Part shown: in pieces, positions 52,676 to 61,949 of the stretch | Numbering within the stretch: the stretch's first letter is position 1 | Layout of the letters: each line of letters begins with the position of its first letter | Assembly (NCBI GenBank): GCA_964529305.1 | Contig: CAZGUX010000062.1 | Location: forward strand, 48,299 to 112,298 | DNA: 64,000 nucleotides | Reading direction: 5' to 3' | DNA from: CAZGUX01 sp964529305 | GTDB lineage: Bacteria; Acidobacteriota; Terriglobia; Bryobacterales; Bryobacteraceae | Made by a program: the position numbers and the translations under genes | The notes under the pieces: generated by a model | The model's input: only the letters and a program-made list of their open reading frames with translations | Databases searched by the model: none | Told to the model about the DNA's origin: nothing

Positions 52676-54823
52676 ATGCGGCGTCTTCTCCAGGTTGGTT
52701 CCCTCCTCTTGATCTGCGTCGCCGTCTATTGGAAGCTCATCTTCACCAGCCAGTACACGTGGCTCGAGCACCCGGATGCGATCAATCAGGTGCTGCCGTG
52801 GCTCCAGATGCAGGCGCGGGCGTGGCACCACGGCGAGATCGCTCTCTGGAGCCCGTACCAGTGGGGCGGCTACCCGTTGGTCGGCCACATCCAGCCCGGC
52901 GTACTGAATCCGATCAACTGGCTGCTGTTCCCGCTGGCCCTCAAATACGGGTTTGTCCAGATTTCGCTGCTCAACGGCCAGTTTGTGCTGCTCCATTTTC
53001 TGGCGGCTCTCTTCGCGTACGCGCTGTGCCGTGACCTGGGCCGGTCGACGACCTCCTGCCTGCTGGGCGGCGTCCTCTTCGGCTCGAGCGGATATCTGGG
53101 CTGGTGCGCGTGGCCGCAGATGGCCGCGAGCGCGATCTGGCCGCCGTTGGTCCTGTTATTCGCGCTACGCTCCGCACGCGGGGTACGGCCCCTGGCGTCG
53201 GCAGCCCTGAGCGGGGTCCTGCTCGCCGTGTCGATGTGGGGCACGCATCACAACATCCCTCTGTTCGCGGCCGTGGCTCTGGGGGGCTTCTGGTTGTGGT
53301 ATCTGGCCGCGAAGGCAGGCCCCCGCCTGGCGCCGGCCGCCTTCGGACTCTGCTTTCTGCTGGTGGCCGCGGTCCAGATTCTTCCGGCATGGGAACTCGG
53401 CCGCCACTCGCTGCGATGGGTAGACGCTCCGGAGCCGGTGCGCTGGAACGAGAGGGTTCCTTACGCGGTGCACGAGAAGTTGTCGCTCGGGCCGGAAAAT
53501 CTGCCGGCTCTGGTGATTCCGCTCTGGCGCGAAAACCCGGAGGTCTTTGCCGGTCTCTCGGCGCTGCTGCTGGCCGGTTTGGCAATAGCCGGCGCCCGGC
53601 AGGATCGGCAAGTCCGAATCCTGTCGGCGATGGCCGGCGGATCGCTCCTGCTGGCTCTCGGAGGGGGCACGCCTGTCCAAGGGCTGCTCTATGCGTTCGT
53701 CCCGATGCTCGACAAGGCGCGGAGTCCCGTGATGGCGATCGCCTTGTTTCACGCAGCGATGGCTCCGCTGGCAGCCTTCGGTCTCGACCGCCTCCGCTCC
53801 GTGGCTCCGGACGACCCGGCTTGGCGGACACTGCGAGGTCTGGCCTTGGGAGCGGGCGCGGTCCTCGTCGCACTGATCACGGGACTCGCCCAGTTCCGGC
53901 CGGAAGCCCGATTTGGGAACCTGGGCCTGTCGGCGATCGGCGCCCTGGCCCTGGGAGGAGCGCTGGCGGTCCGCGAACGGCGGTGGATGCCGGCCGCGGT
54001 TCTCGCCGCGACCTTGCTTCAGGTGTACCCGGCCGCCACGGGCTGGCTGCAACCCGTGAGGGCCACGTCCGGCCTGAACCTTGCCACCCGGCAGCGCGAC
54101 CTGGCTGAATTCCTTCTCGCTCAGCCGGGCAGGCCCCGAGTGCGCGTGGACGAGGCGACGATCCCCAACAACTTCGGCGACTGGTTCGGCATCGATCAGT
54201 TGAACGGCACGCTGCCCGCCCTGATCGAAGATGTCCTGCGGGTCCACCACGAGCCGCAGATGCTCCGTCTGTTGAGTGTCCGGTACTGGATCGGCAAGGA
54301 GGCGTCGGGCAACCATCGGCGCCTGGTGTTCACGAGCGCTTCGGGAACCAGGATCTTTGCGGACGACGCTGCTCTGCCCCGCACGTGGGTTGTGCATGAA
54401 ACGAAGCCGGCGAGAGATGCCTCGACCGCGCGCGACCGTATCGTTCAGGCCGGATTCGACCCGCGCCGGATGGCAACGGTCGAGGGGACGCAACCTTCGC
54501 TCGAGACGTGCGCGTTCGTGGACGAGGCCCGTCTGGTCGAGCAGCGCGCGAACTCCGTGGAGATCGAAGCCACCCTCGGCTGCCGGGGGCTGCTGGTGGC
54601 GAGCGACGTGTGGTACCCGGGCTGGAAGGTCGATGTGGATGGGCGAAGCGCGCCCCTGATGCGGGTGAACGGAATTTTGCGCGGGGTTGTGCTCCCGGCG
54701 GGACATCACCGGGTGGTATTCCGCTATCGGCCGGAGAGTCTATACGTGGGAGTGGGGCTGGCTTTGGTTGGCCTGTGCGTGGGCGGAGTGTTGTTTGGTC
54801 TGAACTCACCCAGCGCTCAATGA
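52676..54823 (+). CDS. YfhO-like polytopic membrane protein
   Basis: The 715-residue protein has about twelve hydrophobic segments and a periplasmic C-terminal part. LWSPYQWGGYPLVGHIQPGV and WLLFPLALKYG near the N-terminus, and VWYPGWKVDVDGRSAPLMRV near the C-terminus, match the YfhO-type bacterial membrane protein family, a GT-C-like glycosyltransferase group that modifies surface glycopolymers. The start ATG at 52676 is the only one before the first helix. A catalytic acidic residue was not assigned. Confidence 0.83.
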   Translation: MRRLLQVGSLLLICVAVYWKLIFTSQYTWLEHPDAINQVLPWLQMQARAWHHGEIALWSPYQWGGYPLVGHIQPGVLNPINWLLFPLALKYGFVQISLLNGQFVLLHFLAALFAYALCRDLGRSTTSCLLGGVLFGSSGYLGWCAWPQMAASAIWPPLVLLFALRSARGVRPLASAALSGVLLAVSMWGTHHNIPLFAAVALGGFWLWYLAAKAGPRLAPAAFGLCFLLVAAVQILPAWELGRHSLRWVDAPEPVRWNERVPYAVHEKLSLGPENLPALVIPLWRENPEVFAGLSALLLAGLAIAGARQDRQVRILSAMAGGSLLLALGGGTPVQGLLYAFVPMLDKARSPVMAIALFHAAMAPLAAFGLDRLRSVAPDDPAWRTLRGLALGAGAVLVALITGLAQFRPEARFGNLGLSAIGALALGGALAVRERRWMPAAVLAATLLQVYPAATGWLQPVRATSGLNLATRQRDLAEFLLAQPGRPRVRVDEATIPNNFGDWFGIDQLNGTLPALIEDVLRVHHEPQMLRLLSVRYWIGKEASGNHRRLVFTSASGTRIFADDAALPRTWVVHETKPARDASTARDRIVQAGFDPRRMATVEGTQPSLETCAFVDEARLVEQRANSVEIEATLGCRGLLVASDVWYPGWKVDVDGRSAPLMRVNGILRGVVLPAGHHRVVFRYRPESLYVGVGLALVGLCVGGVLFGLNSPSAQ

Positions 54824-54856
54824 GGGAGCCGCAGGCCGGCCTTCGGACCCTCGCGC

Positions 54857-54896
54857 GGGGAACTAAAGTTCCCTTGCACGCTGAAGCGTGCGCCAC
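54857..54896 (+). repeat. REP copy 6
   Basis: GGAACT-AA-AGTTCC then GCACGC-TGAA-GCGTGC (54876-54891) and GCCACC, matching copy 1. It follows the YfhO-like gene. Confidence 0.85.
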
Positions 54897-54962
54897 CGTC
54901 AAAAATGTCCAAAGTCCAGGGCCGCATGTGCACGTCCGCCACGTTCGACGTAGGCCTCGAAT

Positions 54963-55862
54963 CTAAACCTGAGCAACAACCCGTAGCAGGGCGGTGAGCG
55001 ACGTGCGGGTGGCGTGCTCTTTGCCCTTGGGGCTCTTCCAGTGGGTCTCGAGCGAGTAGGTCCCTCGGAAACCATCTCTGCGAAGCGCACGAATCTGGCC
55101 GACGTTGTCGAACTCACCGTCACCCACCGCACACCATTCGGTTCCACCTTTGCCGTTGCTCTTGTAGTCGCGAAGGTGGATGTGGACGATGCGAGCCTTG
55201 TCCAACAGGCGATAACCGTCGGGGAAGGCCTTCTCGCCGCGTGACGCGGCGTTGTTGGGATCCCAGGTGAGGCCGAGGCTGTCCTCCTTCACCGCCTTGA
55301 AGAACGCCGCGGACTCCGCGCCCGTGGAGACATAGCTGCCGCCGACGTTTTCGAGACCGAGCATGAACCCACGCTTCTTCGCCCGGCGCCCCGCCTCGGT
55401 GACCAGTTCATAGATCCGCGGCAGGTCCTTGGGATCTCCCTGGTCTGCGCCCGCGGGCCGGTTGAAGGCGAAGACGCGGATCTTCGACGTGCCGAGAATT
55501 TTGGCCCGCTCCATGGCGCGGTCGAGCAGGGACCACTGGTTGTCGAGAATGCCGCGGCCTTCCGGCGTGTCCGGAGGCAGCGGAATCTTGAAGAAGCCGG
55601 TGTCGAGAATGGCCAACCGCACGCCCGCGTCGTCCATGATCTTACGGGCCTCCTTTACCTTGTCGAGTGGCTGAGAGGTGTTGTACTGGCCCCAGAGGTT
55701 GCGAATCTCGGCGTGACGAAGGCGAAACTCCCGCAGGAAGGCCACCGCCTTGCCAAAATCCTCGTCGATCTCGTCCGTGGTTACGGCCAGAGGAAATTCG
55801 TCGAGAGGAAGTGCCGTTAACAAGGGCGCGCCGGCGGCGGCCAGAAAGCTTCGTCGCAGCAT
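54963..55862 (-). CDS. Tat-targeted sugar phosphate isomerase/epimerase-like protein
   Basis: The 299-residue protein has an N-terminal MLRRSFLAAAGAPLLTALPL export signal and a TIM-barrel core with KRGFMLGLENVGGSYVST (metal-ligand Glu), LGLTWDPNNAA (Asp), IVHIHLRDYK (His) and TYSLETHW (Glu), the xylose-isomerase-like ligand set. The start ATG at 55860-55862 follows AAGGAGATAAGT, a strong ribosome site. It begins 2 bases after the amidohydrolase gene, forming an operon. Exact substrate unknown. Confidence 0.87.
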   Translation of the reverse strand: MLRRSFLAAAGAPLLTALPLDEFPLAVTTDEIDEDFGKAVAFLREFRLRHAEIRNLWGQYNTSQPLDKVKEARKIMDDAGVRLAILDTGFFKIPLPPDTPEGRGILDNQWSLLDRAMERAKILGTSKIRVFAFNRPAGADQGDPKDLPRIYELVTEAGRRAKKRGFMLGLENVGGSYVSTGAESAAFFKAVKEDSLGLTWDPNNAASRGEKAFPDGYRLLDKARIVHIHLRDYKSNGKGGTEWCAVGDGEFDNVGQIRALRRDGFRGTYSLETHWKSPKGKEHATRTSLTALLRVVAQV

Positions 55863-55864
55863 AC

Positions 55865-57097
55865 TTATCTCCTTCTTGGTTGCCAGTTGGTGTAGAAGTG
55901 TTGCCAATCCTGCGCGGCGCGGCCGTTCAGGTCCCAAACCACCGAGCCGTCGCGAATCGTCATCTCGGCCACGATCGCACGCGAGCCATCATAGCGTGCC
56001 CCGGAAGAATCCAGAAATCCGTACTTCCCGCTATCGACGCGCAGGACGGCCACATCCGCACCCGCGCCCGCGGTCAGGTGTCCTAACTCCGTCCGCTTGA
56101 TCTCGGTCGCGGGCGTCCAGGTGGACATCCGGATCACTTGCTCGATGGGGACGCCGAGGCTCAAAAACTTCGACATGACGTTGGTCATGTCTTTCATGCC
56201 GGCGTTCATGCTTCCGGTGTGCAGATCGGTCGAGATCGAGTCGGGAAGGAAGCCTTCCTTGATGGCCTGGACCGCCACGTTCCAGCGAAAGCTGCCGCCG
56301 CCGTGCCCGACATCGAAAAAGACGCCGCGCTTCTGGCCCATGGGCATCGCCTGATTCAGCCGCGCATCGATGAGTTCGTTGCGGTTTCCGGAGAAACAAT
56401 GCGTATAGATGTCGCCCGGCCGCAATTTGTCGAGCAGCAGGTCGCGGAGCGGCCGCTCGGGGCGGTTCGCGCCGAAGTCGACCATCACGGGGATGTTCGC
56501 CTCCTGGCCGATTTTGACGGCGTTCTCGACTGACACCCACTCGGGACCGCCGTAATGCGCCGTCTTGACGCCCACGATGATCGCCGCATTCCGCTTGGCC
56601 ATCGAGACGGCGGTCTGGATATCCATGTCCCGAGGTTCGTTCTCGCCGAACGGGCCCATTCCGCCGCCCACCACGTTGAGCAGAGCCAGGACGCGCGTTT
56701 TGGCGCGGGCGATGACCCGGTTCCGGAAGTCGGGAAAGTTGCGCCAACCGGACGTGCCTGCATCGACGACCGTGGTGACACCGCTGCGAAAGGTAAAGCC
56801 GTCGGGGTAGAGGGAACTGTCGCCGGTGAGCACGTTGGGAAGTCCGGTGCCAGCGTAGACGTGAACGTGGATGTCGATCAGGCCTGGAGTAACGTAGAGA
56901 CCGGAAACGTCCGCCACGCGCCTGGCGTCGGCGGCCGGGATGTCCGGCGCGACCCGGGCGATCTTCTTGGCTTCGATCGCGACGTCCATCCTGGCGCTGA
57001 GATGGTTCTTCGGGTCGATGACGCGGCCCCCTTTCAGCAGCAGGTCATAGGGCTGGGCGAACGCGCCAACCGCCGCCAGAAAGGGCAGGAGTTTCAC
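55865..57097 (-). CDS. Amidohydrolase/deacetylase family metallohydrolase
   Basis: The 410-residue protein starts at a GTG (57095-57097) and has a short signal peptide (MKLLPFLAAVGAFAQ). Metal-site residues are present: IDIHVHV (His77, His79), VGVKTA (Lys178, the carboxylated lysine), YTHCFSG (His233), FDVGHGGG and STDLHTG (Asp291). It belongs to the dihydroorotase-like amidohydrolase/deacetylase group. It lies 2 bases before the isomerase gene, so the two probably process one substrate outside the cytoplasm. Confidence 0.9.
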   Translation of the reverse strand: MKLLPFLAAVGAFAQPYDLLLKGGRVIDPKNHLSARMDVAIEAKKIARVAPDIPAADARRVADVSGLYVTPGLIDIHVHVYAGTGLPNVLTGDSSLYPDGFTFRSGVTTVVDAGTSGWRNFPDFRNRVIARAKTRVLALLNVVGGGMGPFGENEPRDMDIQTAVSMAKRNAAIIVGVKTAHYGGPEWVSVENAVKIGQEANIPVMVDFGANRPERPLRDLLLDKLRPGDIYTHCFSGNRNELIDARLNQAMPMGQKRGVFFDVGHGGGSFRWNVAVQAIKEGFLPDSISTDLHTGSMNAGMKDMTNVMSKFLSLGVPIEQVIRMSTWTPATEIKRTELGHLTAGAGADVAVLRVDSGKYGFLDSSGARYDGSRAIVAEMTIRDGSVVWDLNGRAAQDWQHFYTNWQPRRR

Positions 57098-57232
57098 GCC
57101 CCGTATTGTATCGAAGGCCAGGCCAACCGGAATCCGGGGCCGGCGGCAGAATCCAGGGACGCCCTTGCCAATTGCATTGCCGGGGTCAGGGCGAATACAC
57201 TGATAGCAACCTTTTGGGGAGGCAGTGAAGAC

Positions 57233-59641
57233 GTGTCGAATCGCATTGAGACGCTGGCAGGTCTCTCGGCATTAGCAGTTGCATCGATGGCCGGCCCCGT
57301 TTTCGCGCAGGCCGATCCGGCGGCGACCGCCTATTTCGAATCGACCATCCGCCCAATCCTGCGCAACAACTGCCAGGGTTGCCACAATCAAAAGAACCGG
57401 TCGAGCGGCCTGGCTCTCGACAGCCGCGAGTCCGTACTGGCCGGTGGTAACCGCGGTCCTTCCGCCGTGGCCGGCGATTCCGCCCATAGCCTCATCATTG
57501 ACGCGGTTGCGCGCAGCGGCGAGTTGAAGATGCCGCCGATGGGGCCGATGAAACCGGAGTCCGTCGAGGCGTTAAAGAAGTGGGTGGACATGGGGCTCCC
57601 GTGGCCCCAGGCGCCTCAGTCGAAGAAGCACTCGGCCGCGGACCATTGGGCGTTTCAGGCCATCAAGCCGCAGCAACCCCCGGCCGTCGCCGATGAATCG
57701 TGGGTGCGCAACCCGATCGACCAGTTCATTCTGGCGCGCCTGGAAAAGGAAAAGCTCAAACCTTCCGAGGAAGCGCCCAAGCTGACCTTGCTTCGCAGGG
57801 TCAGCCTCGATTTGACGGGCCTGCCGCCGACCGCCGAGGAGATTCGTCTGTACCTGGACGATCAAAGGCCGGACGCCTACGACCGCCTGGTCGACCGCCT
57901 GCTCTCGTCGCCGCACTATGGCGAGCGGTGGGGCCGGCACTGGTTGGATCTCGCGCGTTACGCGGACTCGGACGGATACACCATTGATTCGCCTCGTACC
58001 ATGTGGCGCTACCGCGACTGGGTGATCCGTTCGCTGAACGCCGACATGCCATTCGATGAATTCGTCATTGAGCAGATTGCGGGTGACCTTCTCCCCAACG
58101 CGACGACCGAGCAGATCCTGGCTACCGGGTTTCATCGCAACACACCCAGCAACTTCGAAGGCGGCATCGACTTCGAGCAGTACCGCGTGGAAGCCGTGGC
58201 CGACCGCGTGGCGACCACGGGAGGAGTCTTCCTCGGCCTGACGCTCGGCTGCGCCCGCTGCCACGATCACAAGTACGACCCCGTGTCGCAGAAGGAGTTC
58301 TACCAGTTGTTCTCCTTCTACAACCAGGCCGATGAAATCGACAAGGAAGCGGACCGTGTCGATTACCTGCGGCCCACGTTGGAATCGCCGACTCCCGAGG
58401 AGGAGGCCAAGCATTCGGCTTTCAGTGCGCAATTTCGGGCGTTGAGCCGGGAGATGGTGCTGTACGTTCGTCAGTTGTCCAAACGCAAGGACCTGGCCGA
58501 GCCGTGGAAGGACGTTGGCCTGGTGGAACGCTCGACGAATCTGCGGACGATTCGCCGGCGGGAACCCAAAGTCACGGTGGCGCTGGTGATGCGGGAGCGC
58601 ACGTCGCCCCGGGCGAACTACATTCATCTGGGCGGCGACTTCCTGCGAAAAGGCATTGCCGTTTCGCCGGGAGTGCCCGCGATTCTTCCGCCGCTGAAGA
58701 ACGGAACGGGGACGCGGCTGGATTTGGCGCGATGGCTGGTAGACCGGTCGAATCCGCTGACTCCTCGGGTGACGGTGAACCGTTTCTGGCAGCATTACTT
58801 CGGCAAGGGCATTGTCGAAACGGAAAACGACTTCGGGGCCATGGGCGCAACGCCAACCCATCCTGAGCTTCTGGACTGGATGGCCGGCCAGTTCGTCCAG
58901 AGCGGCTGGAGCATGAAGGCGATGCACCGGCTGATGGTGACCTCGGCCGCATACCGCCAGTCCTCGAAAGAACGGCAGGATTTGACGGCCGCCGATCCCT
59001 ACAACAAATTTCTCGGACGGCAGAGCCGGCTGCGGCTGGACGCCGAGATTCTGCGCGATGCGGCGCTGGTGTCGAGCGGCCTGCTGACCTCGACCGTCGG
59101 CGGACCGAGCGTCTATCCGCCGATTCCCGAAGGGGCCATGTCGGTGACGCAGGTGAAGCGCGAATGGCCGACGGCGCAGGGTCCGGACCGATTCCGCCGG
59201 GCGCTCTACACCTTCTTCTGGAGATCGGCGCCCCATCCGGGCTTAGTGGTTTTCGATGCACCGGATGCGACGCAGTCGTGCACGCGCCGCGTGCGATCGA
59301 ACACGCCACTGCAGGCGTTGACGCTGCTCAACGACGAAGCCTATATCGAATTTGCTCAAGGCTTGGCCAACCGGGTGCTGCGAGAGGTTCCGGACAACGA
59401 TCAGGAGAGGCTGCGGCGAGCGTTCTCGCTGGCCCTGGGCCGACCACCCGGACCGGCCGAGCAGGAACGGCTCGCCTCGTTCCTCTCCACCCAGATCGAC
59501 GAGTTCCGGACCAACCAGCTCAATGCGTCGGAGATTGCCGGCAAGGCTGGAGAAGAACACAAAGATCTGCCGCGGTTCGCGGCTTGGACCCAGGTGGCGC
59601 GGGTGTTGCTCAACCTGGACGACTTCATGACTCGGGAGTGA
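57233..59641 (+). CDS. PSD1-type secreted protein (planctomycete cytochrome c, DUF1549, DUF1553)
   Basis: The 802-residue protein starts at a GTG (57233-57235) after GGGGAGG and has a signal peptide (LAVASMAGPVFAQA). A cytochrome-c-like domain with CQGCH (47-51) is followed by DUF1549 (NPIDQFILARLEKE, LLRRVSLDLTGLPPT, HYGERWGRHWLDLARYADSD) with a second heme-like motif CARCH (340-344), and DUF1553 (NPLTPRVTVNRFWQHYFGKG, SNTPLQALTLLND). The pair with the DUF1501 gene four bases downstream is typical of Planctomycetes and Acidobacteria; function unknown. The open frame extends to 56555, but that part is antisense to the amidohydrolase. Confidence 0.92.
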   Translation: MSNRIETLAGLSALAVASMAGPVFAQADPAATAYFESTIRPILRNNCQGCHNQKNRSSGLALDSRESVLAGGNRGPSAVAGDSAHSLIIDAVARSGELKMPPMGPMKPESVEALKKWVDMGLPWPQAPQSKKHSAADHWAFQAIKPQQPPAVADESWVRNPIDQFILARLEKEKLKPSEEAPKLTLLRRVSLDLTGLPPTAEEIRLYLDDQRPDAYDRLVDRLLSSPHYGERWGRHWLDLARYADSDGYTIDSPRTMWRYRDWVIRSLNADMPFDEFVIEQIAGDLLPNATTEQILATGFHRNTPSNFEGGIDFEQYRVEAVADRVATTGGVFLGLTLGCARCHDHKYDPVSQKEFYQLFSFYNQADEIDKEADRVDYLRPTLESPTPEEEAKHSAFSAQFRALSREMVLYVRQLSKRKDLAEPWKDVGLVERSTNLRTIRRREPKVTVALVMRERTSPRANYIHLGGDFLRKGIAVSPGVPAILPPLKNGTGTRLDLARWLVDRSNPLTPRVTVNRFWQHYFGKGIVETENDFGAMGATPTHPELLDWMAGQFVQSGWSMKAMHRLMVTSAAYRQSSKERQDLTAADPYNKFLGRQSRLRLDAEILRDAALVSSGLLTSTVGGPSVYPPIPEGAMSVTQVKREWPTAQGPDRFRRALYTFFWRSAPHPGLVVFDAPDATQSCTRRVRSNTPLQALTLLNDEAYIEFAQGLANRVLREVPDNDQERLRRAFSLALGRPPGPAEQERLASFLSTQIDEFRTNQLNASEIAGKAGEEHKDLPRFAAWTQVARVLLNLDDFMTRE

Positions 59642-59645
59642 TGCG

Positions 59646-61091
59646 ATGAGCCAGGACGAGCTTTTGAGACTGAACACACGGCGGCATTTCTTCGGTCAAT
59701 GCGGTGTCGGCATCGGCCGCGTGGCGCTCGCCTCCCTGATGGCGGAACACGGCCTGTTCGGAGCCCGGGCCGGGAGCGCGACCAACCCGCTGGCGCCCAA
59801 GCCGCCGCACTTCAAGTCCCGGATCGACCACGTCATTTACATGTTCATGGCGGGAGGTCCGAGCCATCTCGACCTGTTCGACTACAAACCCAAGCTGCAG
59901 GAACTCGATGGCCAGGTGACGCCGGACTCGATCATGAAAGGCAAACGGTTCGCCTTCATGGACGAGATCCAGAAGGAGAAGCCGCTGTTGTTCGGGTCGC
60001 GGCGGAAGTTTACACGCCACGGCGAAGGTATCTACGTTTCCGAGTTGTTCCCGCACATCGCCAGCATCGCCAACGAGATCACGATGCTGCACGGCGTGTC
60101 GACGGAGAATTTCAATCACGGCCCGGCGAAGAGCTTCGCCAACACGGGATCGTTCCGTTTCGGCCGGCCGAGCATTGGGGCGTGGGTCACCTACGGGATC
60201 GGCAGCCAATCGGAGGATCTGCCTGGATTCGTGGTGTTGCAGTCCGGACCTCGCGGGCCGCGAGGCGGCGCCGCCTTGTGGGCATCGGGCTTTCTGCCGA
60301 CCGTCTATCAGGGCGTGCCGTTCCGGTCGAGCGGCGATCCGATTCTCGATCTGTCGCGTCCGAAGGGCGTCTCGTCCCGGACCCAGAAGCAAACGCTCGA
60401 GGCCATCAAGGATTTGAATCTGGCGAAACTCGCCGAGACGGGCGATCCCGAGATCAACACGCGAATCGCCTCGTACGAGATGGCGTACCGGATGCAGACC
60501 AGCGGTCCCGAGTTGATCGACTTCGCCAAGGAGAGCCCCGCGACGCTGGAACTGTACGGCGCGGAGGCCGGGAAAGCCTCGTTCGCCAACAACTGTCTGC
60601 TGGCGGCGCGGTTGGTCGAACGCGGGGTCCGATTCGTCCAGCTTTATCACACCGACTGGGATCATCACGCCGACATCTCGAAGCCTCTCGACGATGTGAC
60701 CAAAGAAGTCGACCGTCCGGCGATGGCATTGATCAAAGACCTCAAGCGCCGGAACCTGCTCGATCGGACTCTGGTGATCTGGGGCGGTGAATTCGGACGC
60801 ACTCCGATGCGCGACGCCAAGCGCGAGGAGGGCAAGATCGGCCGCAATCATCACATCGACTCGTTCAGCATCTGGATGGCCGGAGGCGGACTACCCGGAG
60901 GGCAGGTTGTCGGCGGCAGCGATGAACTCGGCTTCTCGCCGCTCGACAAGCCGATTGAGACGCATGACGTCCATGCGACGGTCCTGCACATGCTGGGCCT
61001 GGAGCACACCAAGCTGACGTTCAAGTTCCAAGGCCGCGATTTCCGGCTGACCGACGTGAAGGGCGAGCCGATCAAGAAGCTGGTTGGCTGA
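59646..61091 (+). CDS. DUF1501 family sulfatase-like protein
   Basis: The 481-residue protein begins with a Tat-like signal (NTRRHFFGQCGVGIGRVALA) and contains VIYMFMAGGPSHLDLFDYKP, the DUF1501 signature with the aspartate-rich metal site, HGPAKSFANTGS, VQLYHTDWDHH and VIWGGEFGRTP, then NHHIDSFSIWMAGGG and ETHDVHATVLHMLGL, an alkaline-phosphatase-superfamily arrangement without the usual formylglycine site. It is translated with the PSD1 gene (4 bases apart). Expected in the periplasm; substrate unknown. Confidence 0.93.
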   Translation: MSQDELLRLNTRRHFFGQCGVGIGRVALASLMAEHGLFGARAGSATNPLAPKPPHFKSRIDHVIYMFMAGGPSHLDLFDYKPKLQELDGQVTPDSIMKGKRFAFMDEIQKEKPLLFGSRRKFTRHGEGIYVSELFPHIASIANEITMLHGVSTENFNHGPAKSFANTGSFRFGRPSIGAWVTYGIGSQSEDLPGFVVLQSGPRGPRGGAALWASGFLPTVYQGVPFRSSGDPILDLSRPKGVSSRTQKQTLEAIKDLNLAKLAETGDPEINTRIASYEMAYRMQTSGPELIDFAKESPATLELYGAEAGKASFANNCLLAARLVERGVRFVQLYHTDWDHHADISKPLDDVTKEVDRPAMALIKDLKRRNLLDRTLVIWGGEFGRTPMRDAKREEGKIGRNHHIDSFSIWMAGGGLPGGQVVGGSDELGFSPLDKPIETHDVHATVLHMLGLEHTKLTFKFQGRDFRLTDVKGEPIKKLVG

Positions 61092-61551
61092 GCCAACGGG
61101 GACTGAATGTTCCGGTGCACGCTGAAGGCGTGCGCCACCGAGGTCGAACTCGAAGGCGAATCGTCAACCGCAGTTCCGGGCTTCACACGGTCTGGATCGT
61201 TTACGAAAATGGGGCTGCCCGCTCCGTTGAAAAACCGCTCTAGCGCCGTGCGCTCTTTACGGGAAGGGACCCCCTCGCTGACGCTCGGGGCTGCAGCTCG
61301 TTTTTCATCACCTTTGGTGGGCCGCAGCCCATGGGGACTCCCTTCCGGTCGCGGCTCCGGCCAAACGAAACCCCACGGCTTACGACCGAACGAAACCCCA
61401 CGGCTTAGAACGTGTAAGAAAATGGGGCTGCCCGCTCCCTTCCGGTCGCGGCTCTGACCAAACGCAACCCGACGGCTTACGCCGTGGGCTCCAGCAGACG
61501 GAGCCGAATCGCAAGGTGGGTGTATACTGTACATAGACACTGTACAGTGCG
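61092..61551. repeat. Repeat-rich 460-base spacer
   Basis: No gene is supported. It contains a diverged REP copy (61098-61139), two copies of GAAAATGGGGCTGCCCGCTC (from about 61205 and 61419), CTTCCGGTCGCGGCTC twice (near 61342 and 61440) and a 25-base unit at 61361-61385, 61386-61410 and 61458-61482 (ACGAAACCCCACGGCTTA core). The last ends in the hairpin ACGGC-TTAC-GCCGT. Confidence 0.7.
61523..61548. promoter_or_regulatory. Likely GntR operator overlapping the promoter
   Basis: ACTGTACA (61526-61533) and ACTGTACAGT (61539-61548) are two near-identical half-palindromes centred 13 bases apart and just upstream of the GntR start at 61552. A TATACT -10-like box (61523-61528) overlaps the first. 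This fits autoregulation by a YtrA-type GntR protein. Confidence 0.65.
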
Positions 61552-61944
61552 ATGCCGCCGCGAATCACGATCGACCTGGCGCTTCCCGTTCCGGCGTACC
61601 GGCAGATTGCCGATTCCCTGCGCTGCCTCCTGGTAGAAGGCGTGTTCGAGCCCGGAACGAAGCTCCCTCCCGTCCGGCAATTGGCCATCGACCTCGGGGT
61701 CCATTTCAATACGGTCGCCCAGGCCTACCGCCAACTCGCCGACGAGGGTTGGCTGGAGGGCCGGCAGGGCCGTAATTTCGCGGTCTCGACACGGCGGAAA
61801 GGGACGGCTGCCGGGCCGGCGGCCGATCCTCTATCCCTGCGCCGGAAGCTGCGGGAGCTTTCCGCCGAATGGAGGTCGCGAGGCCTGCCGCCGGCCCGCA
61901 TCGCGCGCGAACTGCGGCTTCTGGCCGCGTCCCTGGAGGAGTGA
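61552..61944 (+). CDS. GntR-family regulator, YtrA type
   Basis: The 130-residue protein has an N-terminal winged helix (PAYRQIADSLRCLLVEGVFE, PGTKLPPVRQLAIDLGVHFN, TVAQAYRQLADEGWLEGRQG) and only a short helical C-terminal part, the size and pattern of the YtrA subfamily, which lacks the large ligand domain of other GntR proteins. These usually repress neighbouring membrane-protein or ABC genes. It is followed after 5 bases by a DUF1648 membrane protein gene, and the operator-like repeat lies just upstream. Confidence 0.92.
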   Translation: MPPRITIDLALPVPAYRQIADSLRCLLVEGVFEPGTKLPPVRQLAIDLGVHFNTVAQAYRQLADEGWLEGRQGRNFAVSTRRKGTAAGPAADPLSLRRKLRELSAEWRSRGLPPARIARELRLLAASLEE

Positions 61945-61949
61945 TCGCC

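Noticed and set aside
57572..59236. 554-residue open frame antisense to the PSD1 gene
   Set aside because: No recognisable family, and the opposite strand has DUF1549/DUF1553 motifs throughout.
61361..61482. CRISPR-like array of ACGAAACCCCACGGCTTA units
   Set aside because: Only three copies, two directly abutting with no spacers, and no cas genes; it is an intergenic repeat family.
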